A model generated the notes under the pieces. The model was not told the origin of the DNA. It did not search any database and saw only the letters and a program-made list of their open reading frames with translations. Shown in pieces: positions 25,639 to 36,726 of a DNA stretch of 64,000 nucleotides. Made by a program: the position numbers and the translations under genes. Source of the DNA: Ramazzottius varieornatus (lineage: Eukaryota; Tardigrada; Eutardigrada; Parachela; Ramazzottiidae); the NCBI GenBank assembly GCA_001949185.1, contig BDGG01000001.1:3117324-3181323 (forward strand). The letters run 5' to 3'. The first letter of the stretch is position 1, and the number at the start of each line of letters is the position of its first letter.

Positions 25639-27056
25639 TTTGCATCAGGTTTCTTGTCGGGTTCCTCGTTCGGGTCTCGGTTATCTTCTACGGATCCATT
25701 GCATCCGTAAATCCCGCAGTATTCCTCGATTCATCTTAGAGCATAAGAACTTTTTCGCCTGCAGTATGTAGCATAATGCATTATGAATGACAATCGTAAT
25801 GCGTAGTACTCTAGCATCAAGTTTTCAGTACATATGTAGGCCGCGTACCTTGGTGAGTGAATGGCAAGTTTCGATCGGCGATCGTTATAACGCTTGTCGT
25901 GCAAGACCTAAAAAACACAGTTTCCACGCTGCGGGCTGCATTGCATTGCAAGCAAGCTTACATAAGTTGTACCTGGTATCATTCATCGTCTTCACTGCCG
26001 GAAACATGTACCGATCAGCTCGAGCAATAGTGCAGTTACATAGTCCATTATTTTGGGCGTGAATCCAGGTCCCGGCTTCTCCTGGCGCACATCGACGCCA
26101 TGCGAGTGCTCATGATGCACGATATCTCTCCGTCCATGAAAGATTTCTCGCGATCCTTGGATCTTCGGACCTGTACTGATAAGCACAATGGAGAACTCAG
26201 AACATCACCTTAGAACAAGAGATCGATTTCTGAGCGCGCAACTCTTACATTTCACTTGTCGCAACTTTGCGATCTTGCAAACAATTCCTAGTTGGCCCCT
26301 GGCGCCCGGGGGGGGGGGGTGCGGTTATAGGTCAGGCCAGTAAGAAATCGTCCCAGTTCCCAAAAATCCACCAAGTTCCGACTTCCGATATAAAACAGTC
26401 TGGAATTTCTGTTTTCCTCTGGTTACTACAAGGATCTTCGTCGTTAGACACCTGATGCTTATAACGGAACCTGCATAGTGGGATTACCAGCGTCTGGAGA
26501 CTGCAGCTCTTGGGCTGAGCGTGCAGGGATATCTGGACATGTTCACCGTGTTGTATTCCAGCAATCCTCCATCGCGCTCTCTGGTATGCCATGTAATAAG
26601 GCTACCTTTCGCCTCATTCCTTCCAGCCGCTTTATTGCTGACAATCCGTTGCGATCCTGAGTCATGCAGTGTTGGTATGCTGTTCATAGGTGTTAGATGA
26701 CTAACGATGGAGTCCAATCGATGGAACTGAAGCGCTGAATGACTCAACGTGCTCATCATCCTCAGTGTGAAGGTGACTCGGGTGATAATTGCTTCAGGTG
26801 CAGCTGGGACAGAAAAGAAAGACTGTCTGCTGTCCGTAAACTCATCTAAAGAAAGCGTTGAGCTCGCAGCATTTCGCAGTTCTCGTCACAGAAAGGTATG
26901 CTGGATGGTGATGCTCGAAGTAGTGTTTGACATTATACAGTTGTACATCTGGTGATTAGGTGGAGCTGAAGGACAACCTGAGTTATCGTTGGATGGGGAA
27001 GACGATTACTCCGCTCGCTAGATGCTGATCGACTGACACTTCACCACCAGTAGAAC
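25639..27056. other. Intergenic between claudin-like and Lgl genes
   Basis: Holds both divergent promoters. A run of 12 G is at 26308-26319. No coding exon or RNA gene was recognised. Confidence 0.5.
26308..26319 (+). repeat. Poly-G run
   Basis: Twelve consecutive G after CCC. Such runs are prone to length errors. Confidence 0.9.
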
Positions 27057-30000
27057 ATGGCCACTAACATTTGGAACTTTATCCGGAACAAGACGCAACA
27101 TCAGGAGCAAAGTGGCAAACTTAAGCCCACGAAGGATCTCTTCACGTATAAGAAGGTTGGTGGGGCTTGCCGATAAGTAATTAGATATGCGGTTTGTTCG
27201 TATGTTTCGTATGACGGATACAAGGAAGGTCCAGGTATCTACAGGGTCAGGCGTTCGCGAGAGATAGTCCTGTGAGTCTCTGTGATGATTTGCATCGTAC
27301 AAGAGTACCATGCTACCGTACCTTCATGACACCTCCCGGTCTGGGCCTCCCACTCTCTGGCAGTAATGGCGATGGTCGTTAAAGTTGTCGCTTGGGTGGA
27401 GTTGAAGTTGACTGACAAGTCAAAATAAGCAACATCGCGTGTTTGTCGGTGAGAAAGAAAAAATCTAATTGCGTGGATTAGCTCAGTCGGCGTGCATGCT
27501 CCTGCATCGACGTCCATCGCCATGCGGACACTGTACAAGACCACTCTGCAAAGTTATTGCCTTCCCAATCGTCACTGCAGTTTTCTCTTCCAGACTCTGC
27601 AACATGGATTTCCTAACCGACCTTCCGCTCTGGGGTACGATCCTCGGCTGAACATCTTCGCTATCGGAACTCGGAGCGGCAACGTCAAGCTGTAGGTCTC
27701 TTTGTGATATCCAGTGTTGCATTTCGAGCCTCGAATTTTCTTGAGGTTTTCTGGATTGCATTTCGCGGTCATAATATTATCGAGGTCTCAGCGTGAATAG
27801 TCGCTGAACCACTGATGCGAACTCAAGTGGAATGAAACAGCTATCGAAGTGGTTTTGAAGTGGTTCAAAATCGATATTGAAAAGAATCGAAAGACCTCTG
27901 GCTTTTAATTCTCGTAGGGTTCGACCTATGCAGAAGGTTTGATGCATGACCTTCTGTTTTATTTAGCTGTAAGATTTGTATTTATTTTTATTTCAGGTAT
28001 GGCGCACCCGGGGTGGAATGTTATGGTCAGCACAAAAATGAGCAACCCGTCTCTCACATTGTTTTCCTTCCTGGCCAGGTACGTTTCGCTATCTTTGAGC
28101 CTCCTGCGTTATCGGGAACCATAGTTTGAAGCGACTTTTGTTGAATAAAGTCTTTGTTTTCAGGGAAGGTTCGTGACCATATGCGAGGACAACACGCTGT
28201 ACCTGTGGGAAATCAACAGTCGGTCGAACCATACAACCGTTGAATGCGTGAACGAGACCGCAATAGACGGAAGGTAACAAATTTAGGCAAAGGACTTTAA
28301 GGCCGACGAATGGAGTAGATGTGCAACTTTCATTGCGTTTGGTTGTAGGCAAAAGAAGATATCTGCCGTCTGGCTCTCTTCGTTCAACGAGCAGCTGTAC
28401 CTGGGTGTAGAAAGCGGCGATGTGCTTGTCCTCAATATCAACGCATTCGAGTTTGCACAAGAGTCAGTTATTTACCTTGATGCGGCCACCCAAAGGTAAA
28501 GTCAACAATATTATACAGTGTTGAAGATGCATCCCCTTCCGGCGGTCGCGTGGTCTCATAACATCAGTCAACGGTAACCGACATCACGTGATCAGCGGAA
28601 GGGATGCATTTTCAACAATACACAGTAACCGCTTTGGTCTTTTAACAATGTACCGCGCATTCCACCTTGCTAAGAATAGTTAGGTAATACCGGTGATTAT
28701 TGCAGCGCTTCCGGAGTTGCCAGAGCCACACCTGGGGCTGTTGAAGCCCTTGCCGAACATCCGGCCGACCCTGACCAGGTAAGAGGGTTCCTGAAAAGAA
28801 AGGGGAGGAGACTTCGTAATGACCGGTTTCTTGTGCTCCAGGTGCTTATTGGATACAGCAAAGGGCTTTTGGTTCTCTGGGATCTCCGTGAGAAACGCTC
28901 GATTAGTTCCTTCTGGGCAGCTCAGGTATTTCGCCAAAGTTTGTACCTAACTCGTATGTCATAGAACATCTGGCAAGCCTGGCAAGCGAGATGTGCTAGA
29001 TCGTTGAGTCGTATGGCGGACGCTTTTCACTGCTATTGGCTGGCAGCGTGCGCCACCTCAGGGAACAATCTCCAGTGTTTTGTTTTCCGGCCGCTTATAA
29101 TTGTCGCATCTGTATTTGTTGCCAATTGTCAGCCCGTGGAAGAAGCAAGAGAAACTAACATATTTTCTCATTTCTAGCAACTCGAGTCAGTGTGTTGGAA
29201 TGCTGACGGATCTCGTTTCTTCTCATCGCACAATGATGGCAGCTATTTCACTTGGGAGCCAAGCAAGCCAAATGAACCCGCAGAGAAGGCCTCCGTTGTC
29301 TATGGACCTTTTCCCTGCAAACCTATACCAAAATACCTTTGGCGAGCATCAAAAGAGTCAGAGTCGTTCCAGATATTCTCCGGTGGTATGCCGAGATCGC
29401 GATATGGCGATCACCACACCGTCAGCGTCATGCAAGGCGACAAGCATGTCGTATATGACTTTACGTCCAAAGTGGTCGACTTCTTCACCATTGGCGGTAA
29501 ATTCAAAAACTGATCAAATCACTTACATCACAACAGTCAATGGAAAGCTAGAGAAAGATCACTAGAGAATATTAAACCATGGAAGCTAGGCGAACTAACT
29601 TGACAAGATGTTGTCTCAAGTGGCGCACTGTTTCAGCCACTTGGGGTAACATGCCAGTCGAGTTTCTTTGGCAATCTTTGCTAGCTCCTCACTTACGACA
29701 ATCTCAAAGAACGACTTGGAGAGCCGTAAAAATTCAGGCAAACGCTACATATGGTTTTTGGTCTGTTAGATTCGGAAGACACCAGAGCCTTGGTTGTCCT
29801 CCTCGAAGAGGAACTCATCGCAGTCGACTTGACCACGCCCAAATGGCCGATATTCCAGCTGCCTTACCTGTTCGTCATTCATTCCTCCTCGATAACCTGT
29901 TCCAGTGCCGTTGACAACGTTCCTTCCGCAATATGGACATCTATCGTCAACGCCGGGAAGAAGCAACTGCACGGTTCGTTCTCGGCCAAGCCATGGCCGG

Positions 30001-33000
30001 TTAATGGTGGAGTGTGCCACGACACGAAGCCGACAGAGAACGGCCTCTTGTTGACCGGTCACGAAGACGGCTCCGTCCGGTTCTGGGACGTTTCCGGTGC
30101 CTACTTGAAACTAGTCTATACACTCACCACCAGTAATTTCTTCAAAACCTACGAGGATGATGAAGAGGAGGAAGAAACGCCCGAGGAACACAATGACGAT
30201 GACGAAGGCGATGAGTGGCCGCCGTTTAGGAAAGTAGGCAGCTTCGACCCGTACAGTGACGATCCCAGACTAGCTGTGCAGAGAATGGAGTTCTGTACAA
30301 AGAATAGTGTCTTGTTGGTGGCGGGGACGGCTGGACAGATTGTCCTGTTCGATTTCAAGAAAACTGCCGTTCTCGGAATGACCGTCGATGTAAGATTACT
30401 ACAGCCCGTTCAAGCAAACTTGTCACCATCCTTTCAAAAACTTGATTCTCTCCCAATGACGATTTCTGAGAGCTGTTTCTATTTTTGCCTGATAGCCTCA
30501 GCTTTCCCCTTTCAGAAAGTACCGGACATCCCGAATCGAACTAGCGTAGTTGAAACACCGGTCACAAAAGCTCAAGGCTCGACGGGAGCAGTCGTGTAGA
30601 GACCCTTGTTTTCCCGCTGTTTTTCCAACGGTCCCAAAACAGACTTTTACCTCGAAAAATTTTGTTTGAGACGACGAAAAGAAACCGCTGATACAGATCG
30701 ACAGCGCATCTGGTCTAGTATCGGACGCGCTAGAGTTTGCGTGAAATGAGTTACGCTGGATTTTAGCAGAATTGAATTTCAAGAAAAAAAGTTGATGCTC
30801 GGTCGGATGACGACCCTCACCCAAACAATTTCTTCTCGGCAACCAGCGGTACTTTCAAAGGATTTGTTTTTGGTTGAGTCTCCTAGTTTATTGACAGGGC
30901 TTTCACCCGTAGCCTAAAATTTAGGCCTGAAACTCTCGTCGTGACTTTTCCGACAATTCTGAAAAACGAGTGGTGACAACTTTGCTTGAACGGGCTGTAT
31001 TTTGAACACAGAATGGCTGCTACGCAAATAAATTTGAAATGATTGTTTTCCCAAGTGGCGCACGTTCTTAGGGTTGTTGACAGGAAGCGTGTACCATATT
31101 AAGGAGGACGTTTGCCGAGGCCCGAAGCAGTCTTCGACTTTCAGTAATGTTTATGCTTTTTTTGCAGCATCTTCTGGTCAACATAGTCGGGGACCGTGAT
31201 GGGTTTGTGTGGAAGGGACATAATCCATTGAAACTAAAATCGTCGGTGATTAAGTCGGACGTTGGGTTTCAGCCGCAGATGGTGGTGCAAACGATGCCAC
31301 CTGCCACTTGCTCTGCCTTAACGCTGCAGTCGGACTGGCATTTGTAAGTGTACGTCCATGGGAAGTCCAGTTGTCTTAGTTTCCTGCAGTTCTGGTGATA
31401 AGAGCTGTTTGTTCCGGCAGGTTTGGCGTGGGTACGGCGCACGGGTTCTTCTTGATGGACTATATGCGGAAGCAGACGGTCACTAGTCGGTGCACGCTCA
31501 GTACACTGGATGTGAACACTGGTGCGGATACTTCGATGAACAGAAGAGGGAAGTCGTTGAAGAAATCCTTACGGGAGTCATTCAGAAGGATTCGTCGGGG
31601 AAGATCTCAGATGGACATCAAGAGAAATGGCGCAGCTGGTGATAAAGCGACCCGGTAAGAACATTCTCAGACCAAGATTGTTCTCCGATTAGGAGTTAAG
31701 ACAAACTGGCATTGTTTTTAGGCACATTCCCATACACGAAGAGGAAACTCGTCCAGTCGAACGACAAGTAGAGGCGCGCTCGGTCGACAATGAAATGGCG
31801 TCTGTTGTGCGATGCCTGCAGCTGTGTTCCTGTCATATTCTTAACAGTAAAGACTGCTGTTCATCGTTCTTGTATCAAAGATATCCGTAGTGAATAATGA
31901 AGCGCTGATTTTTTAAGATGTGGTACGGTCACCGACGTTTTGGGTGGGGACAAACAACGGTACAGTCTATATCTACAACCTTGTTCTTCCGTTGAGTGAG
32001 AACCGTCGAGAGGAGGATGTCCACGCGAGTCCCAGTAAAGAGATTCAGCTCCGGCATCACGCACCTGTAGTGTACATCTGTGTCATCGACGCATTCGGAT
32101 GTCCAGTGAATGACAAAGCCAACGCTAAAGATGTGAGTGGAGACGGAAGTATGCAGAAAGTTCTCATCTGCTCGGAAGAACAGTTCAAGGTAAGTCAGCT
32201 CTTTCAGTAACTTTCGCTGGAATACTATTTGAGTTAATCACTAGCTATCTGCGTTACTTGTAGATCTTCCATCTGCCTACCCTGAGGCCCATAAACAAGT
32301 TTAAACTTACCGCCCATGAAGGTTCTCAGCTGCGGAAAGCTAAAATCGTTAACTACAGCGCGTCTCACGGTACGTGCGAATTTGGTTGTCTTATGCTGAT
32401 TTTCTGAATGGGCAATTACAGAGTTGGTCTTACAGATGATGATGTTCACGATTACTGCTTGACCTGTCTGACGAACCAAGGCGATGTTGTCGTCTTTAGT
32501 TTGCCGAATTTGGTGAGACTCCTGAAGCAAGACTTGATCCGGCGGGAAGACATTCAGTAAGTAGTATGACCTTCGAATTTACTTTTCGCATAAGTTTTTA
32601 ATTGTTGGGTGTGTTTTATAGTGGCATCTCCACACTTGTCTTGACCAAAACTGGACAAGGCTACTTTCAGAAATCTCCTAGTGAGTTCCAACGCTTTACT
32701 CTATCGAGCCGGAAGTTGATCGAGCCGCTGTTCTCAATCGAACTGGATGAGAATGCTCGTTCAAGTCAGACTCCTCGGCCGCACACCAATCCTCCTTCCC
32801 GAATGTCGGAGTCTAGTCGGACACAAAGTCCCAGGTTGACGTCTCTCAAGGGTTCGCCCGAGTCCGGCATAAGCGTCAACAACTCCATGTCGACCCATAC
32901 TCGCACCACGACCGGTCTCTCACCAGACACGAACCTGAACGAATCACTCAGAAGTGAAACTTCCGCGACGAATATGAGCGTCGACAGTGTTCGCGTCTTC

Positions 33001-33261
33001 TCGTAGGTCCACGTTTCTAAATTGGGACCTACGCATACAAACTCGACAAGATGGTTTCTCCAAGTGTTGCACGCTTTCAGCCGGAAACACACATTGAAGA
33101 CGTGTGCCACTTACCACAACGGTGTTGTCGGTCTTGTTTGACGAGCTCTATTCACAACTCCGAGTGTGTTCGGGTAAAATTGTCTGTTTTACAGAGAAGA
33201 AGATGGAATGGGGAGCCATACGGAAGTTGATGTGACAAGCACAGGTGGTAAAAAACACTAA
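27057..33261 (+). CDS. LLGL: Lethal giant larvae homologue (WD40 cell-polarity protein)
   Basis: Seventeen exons sum to 3,114 nt (1,037 residues): 27057-27155, 27594-27691, 27997-28078, 28164-28273, 28349-28495, 28706-28778, 28842-28925, 29178-29496, 29770-30389, 31168-31343, 31421-31654, 31722-31846, 31918-32189, 32264-32369, 32436-32556, 32622-33002 and 33195-33261. The N-terminus has the Lgl signature ([34 protein letters not shown]), starting a twin WD40 propeller. The conserved aPKC target loop is present ([20 protein letters not shown]). Lgl is a cortical basolateral protein that opposes aPKC/PAR. An in-frame TAG ends the frame at 33006 if the last intron is retained; the GTAGGT donor at 33003 gives a 22-residue end ([12 protein letters not shown]). 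A long tomosyn-type SNARE tail is absent, so Lgl rather than tomosyn. Confidence 0.93.
28519..28623. mobile_element. Short inverted-repeat element in Lgl intron 5
   Basis: Arms TTGAAGATGCATCCC (28521 onward) and GGGATGCATTTTCAA (to 28615) pair, extended by CTTCCG/CGGAAG, around a ~54-base centre containing CATCACGTGATCA. MITE-like. The right side resembles 59236-59275. Confidence 0.7.
28974..29091. mobile_element. Palindromic GTGGCGCAC element, copy 3 (Lgl intron 7)
   Basis: Diverged copy: left arm GTATGGCGGACGCTTTTC, centre TATTGGCTGGC, right arm AGCGTGCGCCACCTCAGGG. Confidence 0.75.
29588..29674. mobile_element. Palindromic GTGGCGCAC element, copy 4 (Lgl intron 8)
   Basis: CTTGACAAGATGTTGTCTC, AAGTGGCGCACTGTTTCAGC, then CACTTGGGG and TCGAGTTTCTTTGGCAA. 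The inner part of the second arm is deleted. Confidence 0.8.
31018..31118. mobile_element. Palindromic GTGGCGCAC element, copy 5 (Lgl intron 9)
   Basis: Left arm GTTTTCCCAAGTGGCGCACG is well kept. The right arm is diverged (AAGCGTGTACCAT) but ends GTTTGCCGAG. Confidence 0.75.
33036..33146. mobile_element. Palindromic GTGGCGCAC element, copy 6 (Lgl last intron)
   Basis: Arms CAAACTCGACAAGATGG / TCTCCAAGTGTTGCACGC and GACGTGTGCCACTTA / CTTGTTTGACGAG. It fills most of the 192-base intron. Confidence 0.85.
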
Positions 33262-33721
33262 CGTAAAAATGCTTGTGAAGCTGCTTTTTCTTCTGGTTTT
33301 ATCGAAGGTGTGGAATTTTTTATTGTCGTAGTCATGTGTAGTAGTACGCCTGCCCTTTTGGCAAAATTTTGAGCTTGTTTTGCTTCTCTGTTTTAATTTG
33401 TTAAGGAAATGCACTATGGCAGCTATCAATCGTGTAGAACGTGTGCGCGAAGGATTACGCATCACGGAAATCTGTATGTATTTCAGTGGACAAAACAGAT
33501 GGCGGCAGCCTGCCGAAAGCGGCACCGCACATTAAATTAAGCTGGCCATTGCCGCTTTCGGTCGGCTGCCAAGTGTTCTGTTTATGTCAACAGTTAGGCC
33601 AGGTGCATACTTCTTTCCCGACTGGCGACCGCAAACTACAGTAGTCATGCTGTGCCATCAGCGACGATCTTCGTCAATTAAGTTGCCACCGACAGATGAA
33701 GCTAAGATGAGCTATAGCTAA
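33262..33721. other. Lgl 3' flank and left border of the DDE transposon
   Basis: Presumed Lgl 3' UTR followed by spacer. No further gene or RNA was recognised. Confidence 0.5.
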
Positions 33722-33852
33722 CGAGGGGATTATGCCTGTCCCCACCTCTTTTTGTCAAACTGTCCTGGCGGAACGAGAGAGGAGAGTCTCTTCTAGGATC
33801 TGAGCCAGTGAGCTAAATCCCGCGTCGATCCTGAAACAAACTACAGGGACTC
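33722..33852 (+). repeat. Left terminal inverted repeat of the long-TIR transposon
   Basis: Reverse complement of 35790-35920 with only scattered differences. Landmark TGAGCCAGTGAGCTAAATCC lies in this arm. Confidence 0.9.
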
Positions 33853-33942
33853 TGAAATGACGTCAGAAATTTATGCCAATAACGTAGAAACGTGATGTCT
33901 TGTAGGTCCACGTTAGACCTAACAAACAAACCCTCAAACCCA

Positions 33943-35602
33943 TCAGTAAACAAACTCGTTAAGGCAAATAATACAGAAATGATGAGTGTCATAAAAGTGA
34001 TGGAAGCAAAGATGGGCCTTGCACCACCCGCAAACCAGAAGAACAATGTCTCTGCAGTTCTCGTGAAGACAACTGCCTTTCAGCTTATCAAACATAAACT
34101 TGGCTGGATTAACATACATGAAACGTTCGTCGGTATATCCCAACTTATGCCAAGCTTCAGCTATCAAATTTTCGAACCTGGGCGACTGAAACTGTTGATA
34201 CAGCAAAGAGTGCAATCTCAAAATCACATCGCGATGATGCACTGGAACGGGTAAATCGTGCAAAAAGACAAAGTCGGATATCTTCTTGAAGCAGCCTTTG
34301 TACATCCTAAAGCATAACACATCCAGCGGTTGAATTTGACCGGCAACTTTCGGAGGGATGGTCAGCATTTCGTACTCCAGCTCTTCCGGTTTCAGTTCAA
34401 TCACAGAATCTTGATCGGAGAAGGTCTTCCACGAGTCGGCCAAGAAAATGCACCGCTCTTCCATATGAGGGAAAAGTACTTTTTCTGACCACTCTAAGTA
34501 GAGCTTCTTGGTCATCTTCCCGGATGTGGAAGCAGTGACATACAGATTATGAGCCTTGAACATCGTTCTCGACACGATTGGATCAAACACTCCTTTCTCT
34601 TCCTTCAGCGTTAGGAAAAGAACAGGAAGAAACTTACGCCTGCCCGGGGAGACCGCCATCATCACAGTGTAGCTATGTGTCATGGCATTCTCCGACTGGG
34701 TGATCGCTTCCACGTGTTTTACTCCAGCAGTTTCCAAAGTTCTTCCTGGTCTCATCTTATATTCAAAGCCTGACTGATCCGCATTCCACAGACAGTCTAA
34801 CCCGTACTCTGCGATCCTTGATCTGACAAGCGCAACGCAGGCTTCAGAAACCGGCCAAGTTCACCGTTTCGTTCGCAATGAGAGCCCATCGACGTACGTC
34901 CAAATCTTTGACCACTTGTTTTTTCCTTTTAGCGAGGAAGAACTGCTTACCGACATCCAAACGTAGAGCTTTCAACTTGTCTAGCCTGGAACCGCCTTCC
35001 ACTACCTGCTTTTCCCAGTCGTACAGCTGCCGTATGCAGGTTACTTTACCAAAACTTTTCTGAACAGTGGCCAACGTGAGACGCTTCTTCTTCACGGCGT
35101 TTCTCCAGTATGTAACCGCACGTTTCTTGTACTCCAAGTTGACTAACTGATCCACTGGAAGCTTGGGGTTAGGAAGTCGTGGGATGTATAGCTCATGGGA
35201 AGAAGCTTCAGTTCCGCTGGAAACAGGCTCAAGCAGTCTATGAGGTTCCGTAACGTCGAAGTCAGCTTCGCTCCGGCCATTCAGCAGGTTGCACAGGACA
35301 ACTGATGCTTCGTAATCTTCAAATGACTCGACGCGGATCTGCAGATCATACTGGAGGTCTTCTTCAACGGCATACACAGGAGTAACACTTTGGGGGATCT
35401 TCGAGTCGATGAAATCTAGGAAAGATTACGAATCAAATTAGTATCTTGGTTTTTTCTGAGCTTCAGTGCACACTAAGATTACCTTTAACTATGTCCTTGA
35501 ACTGCCTGTCAGCTTCGCTTGGAAAGTCGTCGATACGGTAGTGCAGTTTGTAGTCCCATTCCAGCAGCTTGATAACATCCAGCAAGTTGATGCATTCCAT
35601 TT
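33943..35602 (-). pseudogene. DDE_1 transposase of the long-TIR element, frameshifted
   Basis: Minus-strand pieces: a short first exon near 35485-35602 (MECINLLDVIKLLEWD), a second from about 35416 down to 34844, and the catalytic part below 34840. The middle piece carries a CENP-B-like helix-turn-helix (VVKDLDVRRWALIANE). The catalytic part shows the DDE_1 hallmarks: first Asp in CLWNADQSGFEYKM, second in FLADSWKTF, third in GQIQPLDVLCF. It ends in a Cys/His-rich tail (CGWCKAHLCFHHF). The frame breaks near 34844-34860, where ANETVNLAGF runs into a TGA and the downstream frame continues as EACVALVRSRIAEYG. One small indel would explain this. As it stands it is probably inactive unless an intron is present there. 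Confidence 0.8.
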
Positions 35603-35789
35603 CAGAGAAGCGCAGGAATGAATGAGCAAATGAGAGAAGGTTGAAAAACAACAGAAAACTTGATGAGCAGGAAGCACAGGCTCAACCAACAACCGAATCA
35701 ACCATCAAACATCTTGATTGTTCATTACTCAACCGTCTTGATTGTTCATTACTCTGCTTATATACCGCCCTACTTTTGACGTCACTCCC

Positions 35790-35920
35790 GAGTCCCTGTA
35801 GTTTGTTCCAGGATCGACGCGGGATTTAGCTCACTGGCTCAGATCCTAGAAGTGACTCTCCTCTCTCGTTCCGCCAGACAGTTTGACTAAAAAGAGGTGG
35901 GGACAGGCTTAATCCCCTCG
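35790..35920 (-). repeat. Right terminal inverted repeat of the long-TIR transposon
   Basis: Carries the matching GGATTTAGCTCACTGGCTCA and ends TAATCCCCTCG before a TAA duplication. Confidence 0.9.
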
Positions 35921-35923
35921 TAA

Positions 35924-36726
35924 GATGAGTTGCAACGTCACTCATAAGCGCAGCAGCTGATCAGAACTTTGATTAGTTGGGCAGCCATCATGCTGCGTAA
36001 CTCCGAGTACGCTATTTTTCGAAAATAAGGGGAGCTCCGGAAAGCAAAATGCAGTTATACGTCACGAAAGGGGCGGAGCACGGGCGTAGCTACAGTTGCA
36101 AAGTGAACGGGAGTGGCAACTTAATCTCTATAATTTGCTTTTGCTGTGTCCGCAAGCTGCCGACAGATAGCCAGCAATGCATTACAACCTGCTTCGTGAA
36201 GGCGCTGGGATGCACGAATCTAATATCTGAACTAGCTTTAACAGGAGAAGCTTCTTCGTACGAAGGGGAACCTAGATCGCGTTGCTGTCAGGGAAGATAA
36301 ACGGCGCAGCAGATATCGGTACAAGGTAAACGCAACGGAGTGGTCATAACTGGATCTCAGCAACTGGTGGCTCAGATCGTTTCACTTTAGGCTGAATCAA
36401 AAGGGAGAAGCCTGTAGATTCATATGGTATCCACAAGAAGCGAGGATACCGTCCAGCATATGAGATTCTGCTCCTCAAAGTAAGACGACTCGCTCCTGTG
36501 TTAAATAGCCTACGACACAAATTTAATACAGGCCACCAGAGGCGCCTGCGTAGGCACGTTCTTCTCTTTGAAGCGACGTCATCCATATGGTTTATACAGT
36601 GCAACCCGGTACAGCTACGTCAGAACCTTGTTACTGAACCGATTTTCCTTGTTCGGTAAGATGATACGACTTTGCTAAAATTCATAAAGGAATCCTTCAA
36701 AGTTTGCTTGTCCATGTTATTTCATA
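35924..36726. other. Spacer between two transposase loci
   Basis: No gene recognised. It may include the undefined left end of the pogo-like relic that follows. Confidence 0.4.

Larger units (their letters stand above)
33722..35920 (-). mobile_element. DDE_1 (pogo/CENP-B-like) DNA transposon with long terminal inverted repeats
   Basis: A 2,199-bp unit bounded by ~130-bp terminal inverted repeats (33722-~33852 and ~35790-35920; outer ends CGAGGGGATTA and TAATCCCCTCG). These arms are nearly identical by eye, implying a fairly recent insertion. Both ends are flanked by TAA (33719-33721, 35921-35923), a candidate 3-bp target duplication. The single internal gene lies on the minus strand between the arms. 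TIR length and TSD are unusual for classical pogo elements, which make TA duplications. Confidence 0.88.

Noticed and set aside
27470-27545. tRNA-like GTGGATTAGCTCAGTCGG
   Set aside because: It resembles a D-arm, but there is no T-arm (GGTTCGAAT-type box), acceptor pairing or anticodon stem. It lies in an Lgl intron.
30515-30599. Possible extra Lgl exon ([13 protein letters not shown]) after 30389
   Set aside because: It ends in a stop, while splicing directly from 30389 to 31168 restores the conserved Lgl sequence (VTVD joined to [13 protein letters not shown]) in frame. It is intronic.
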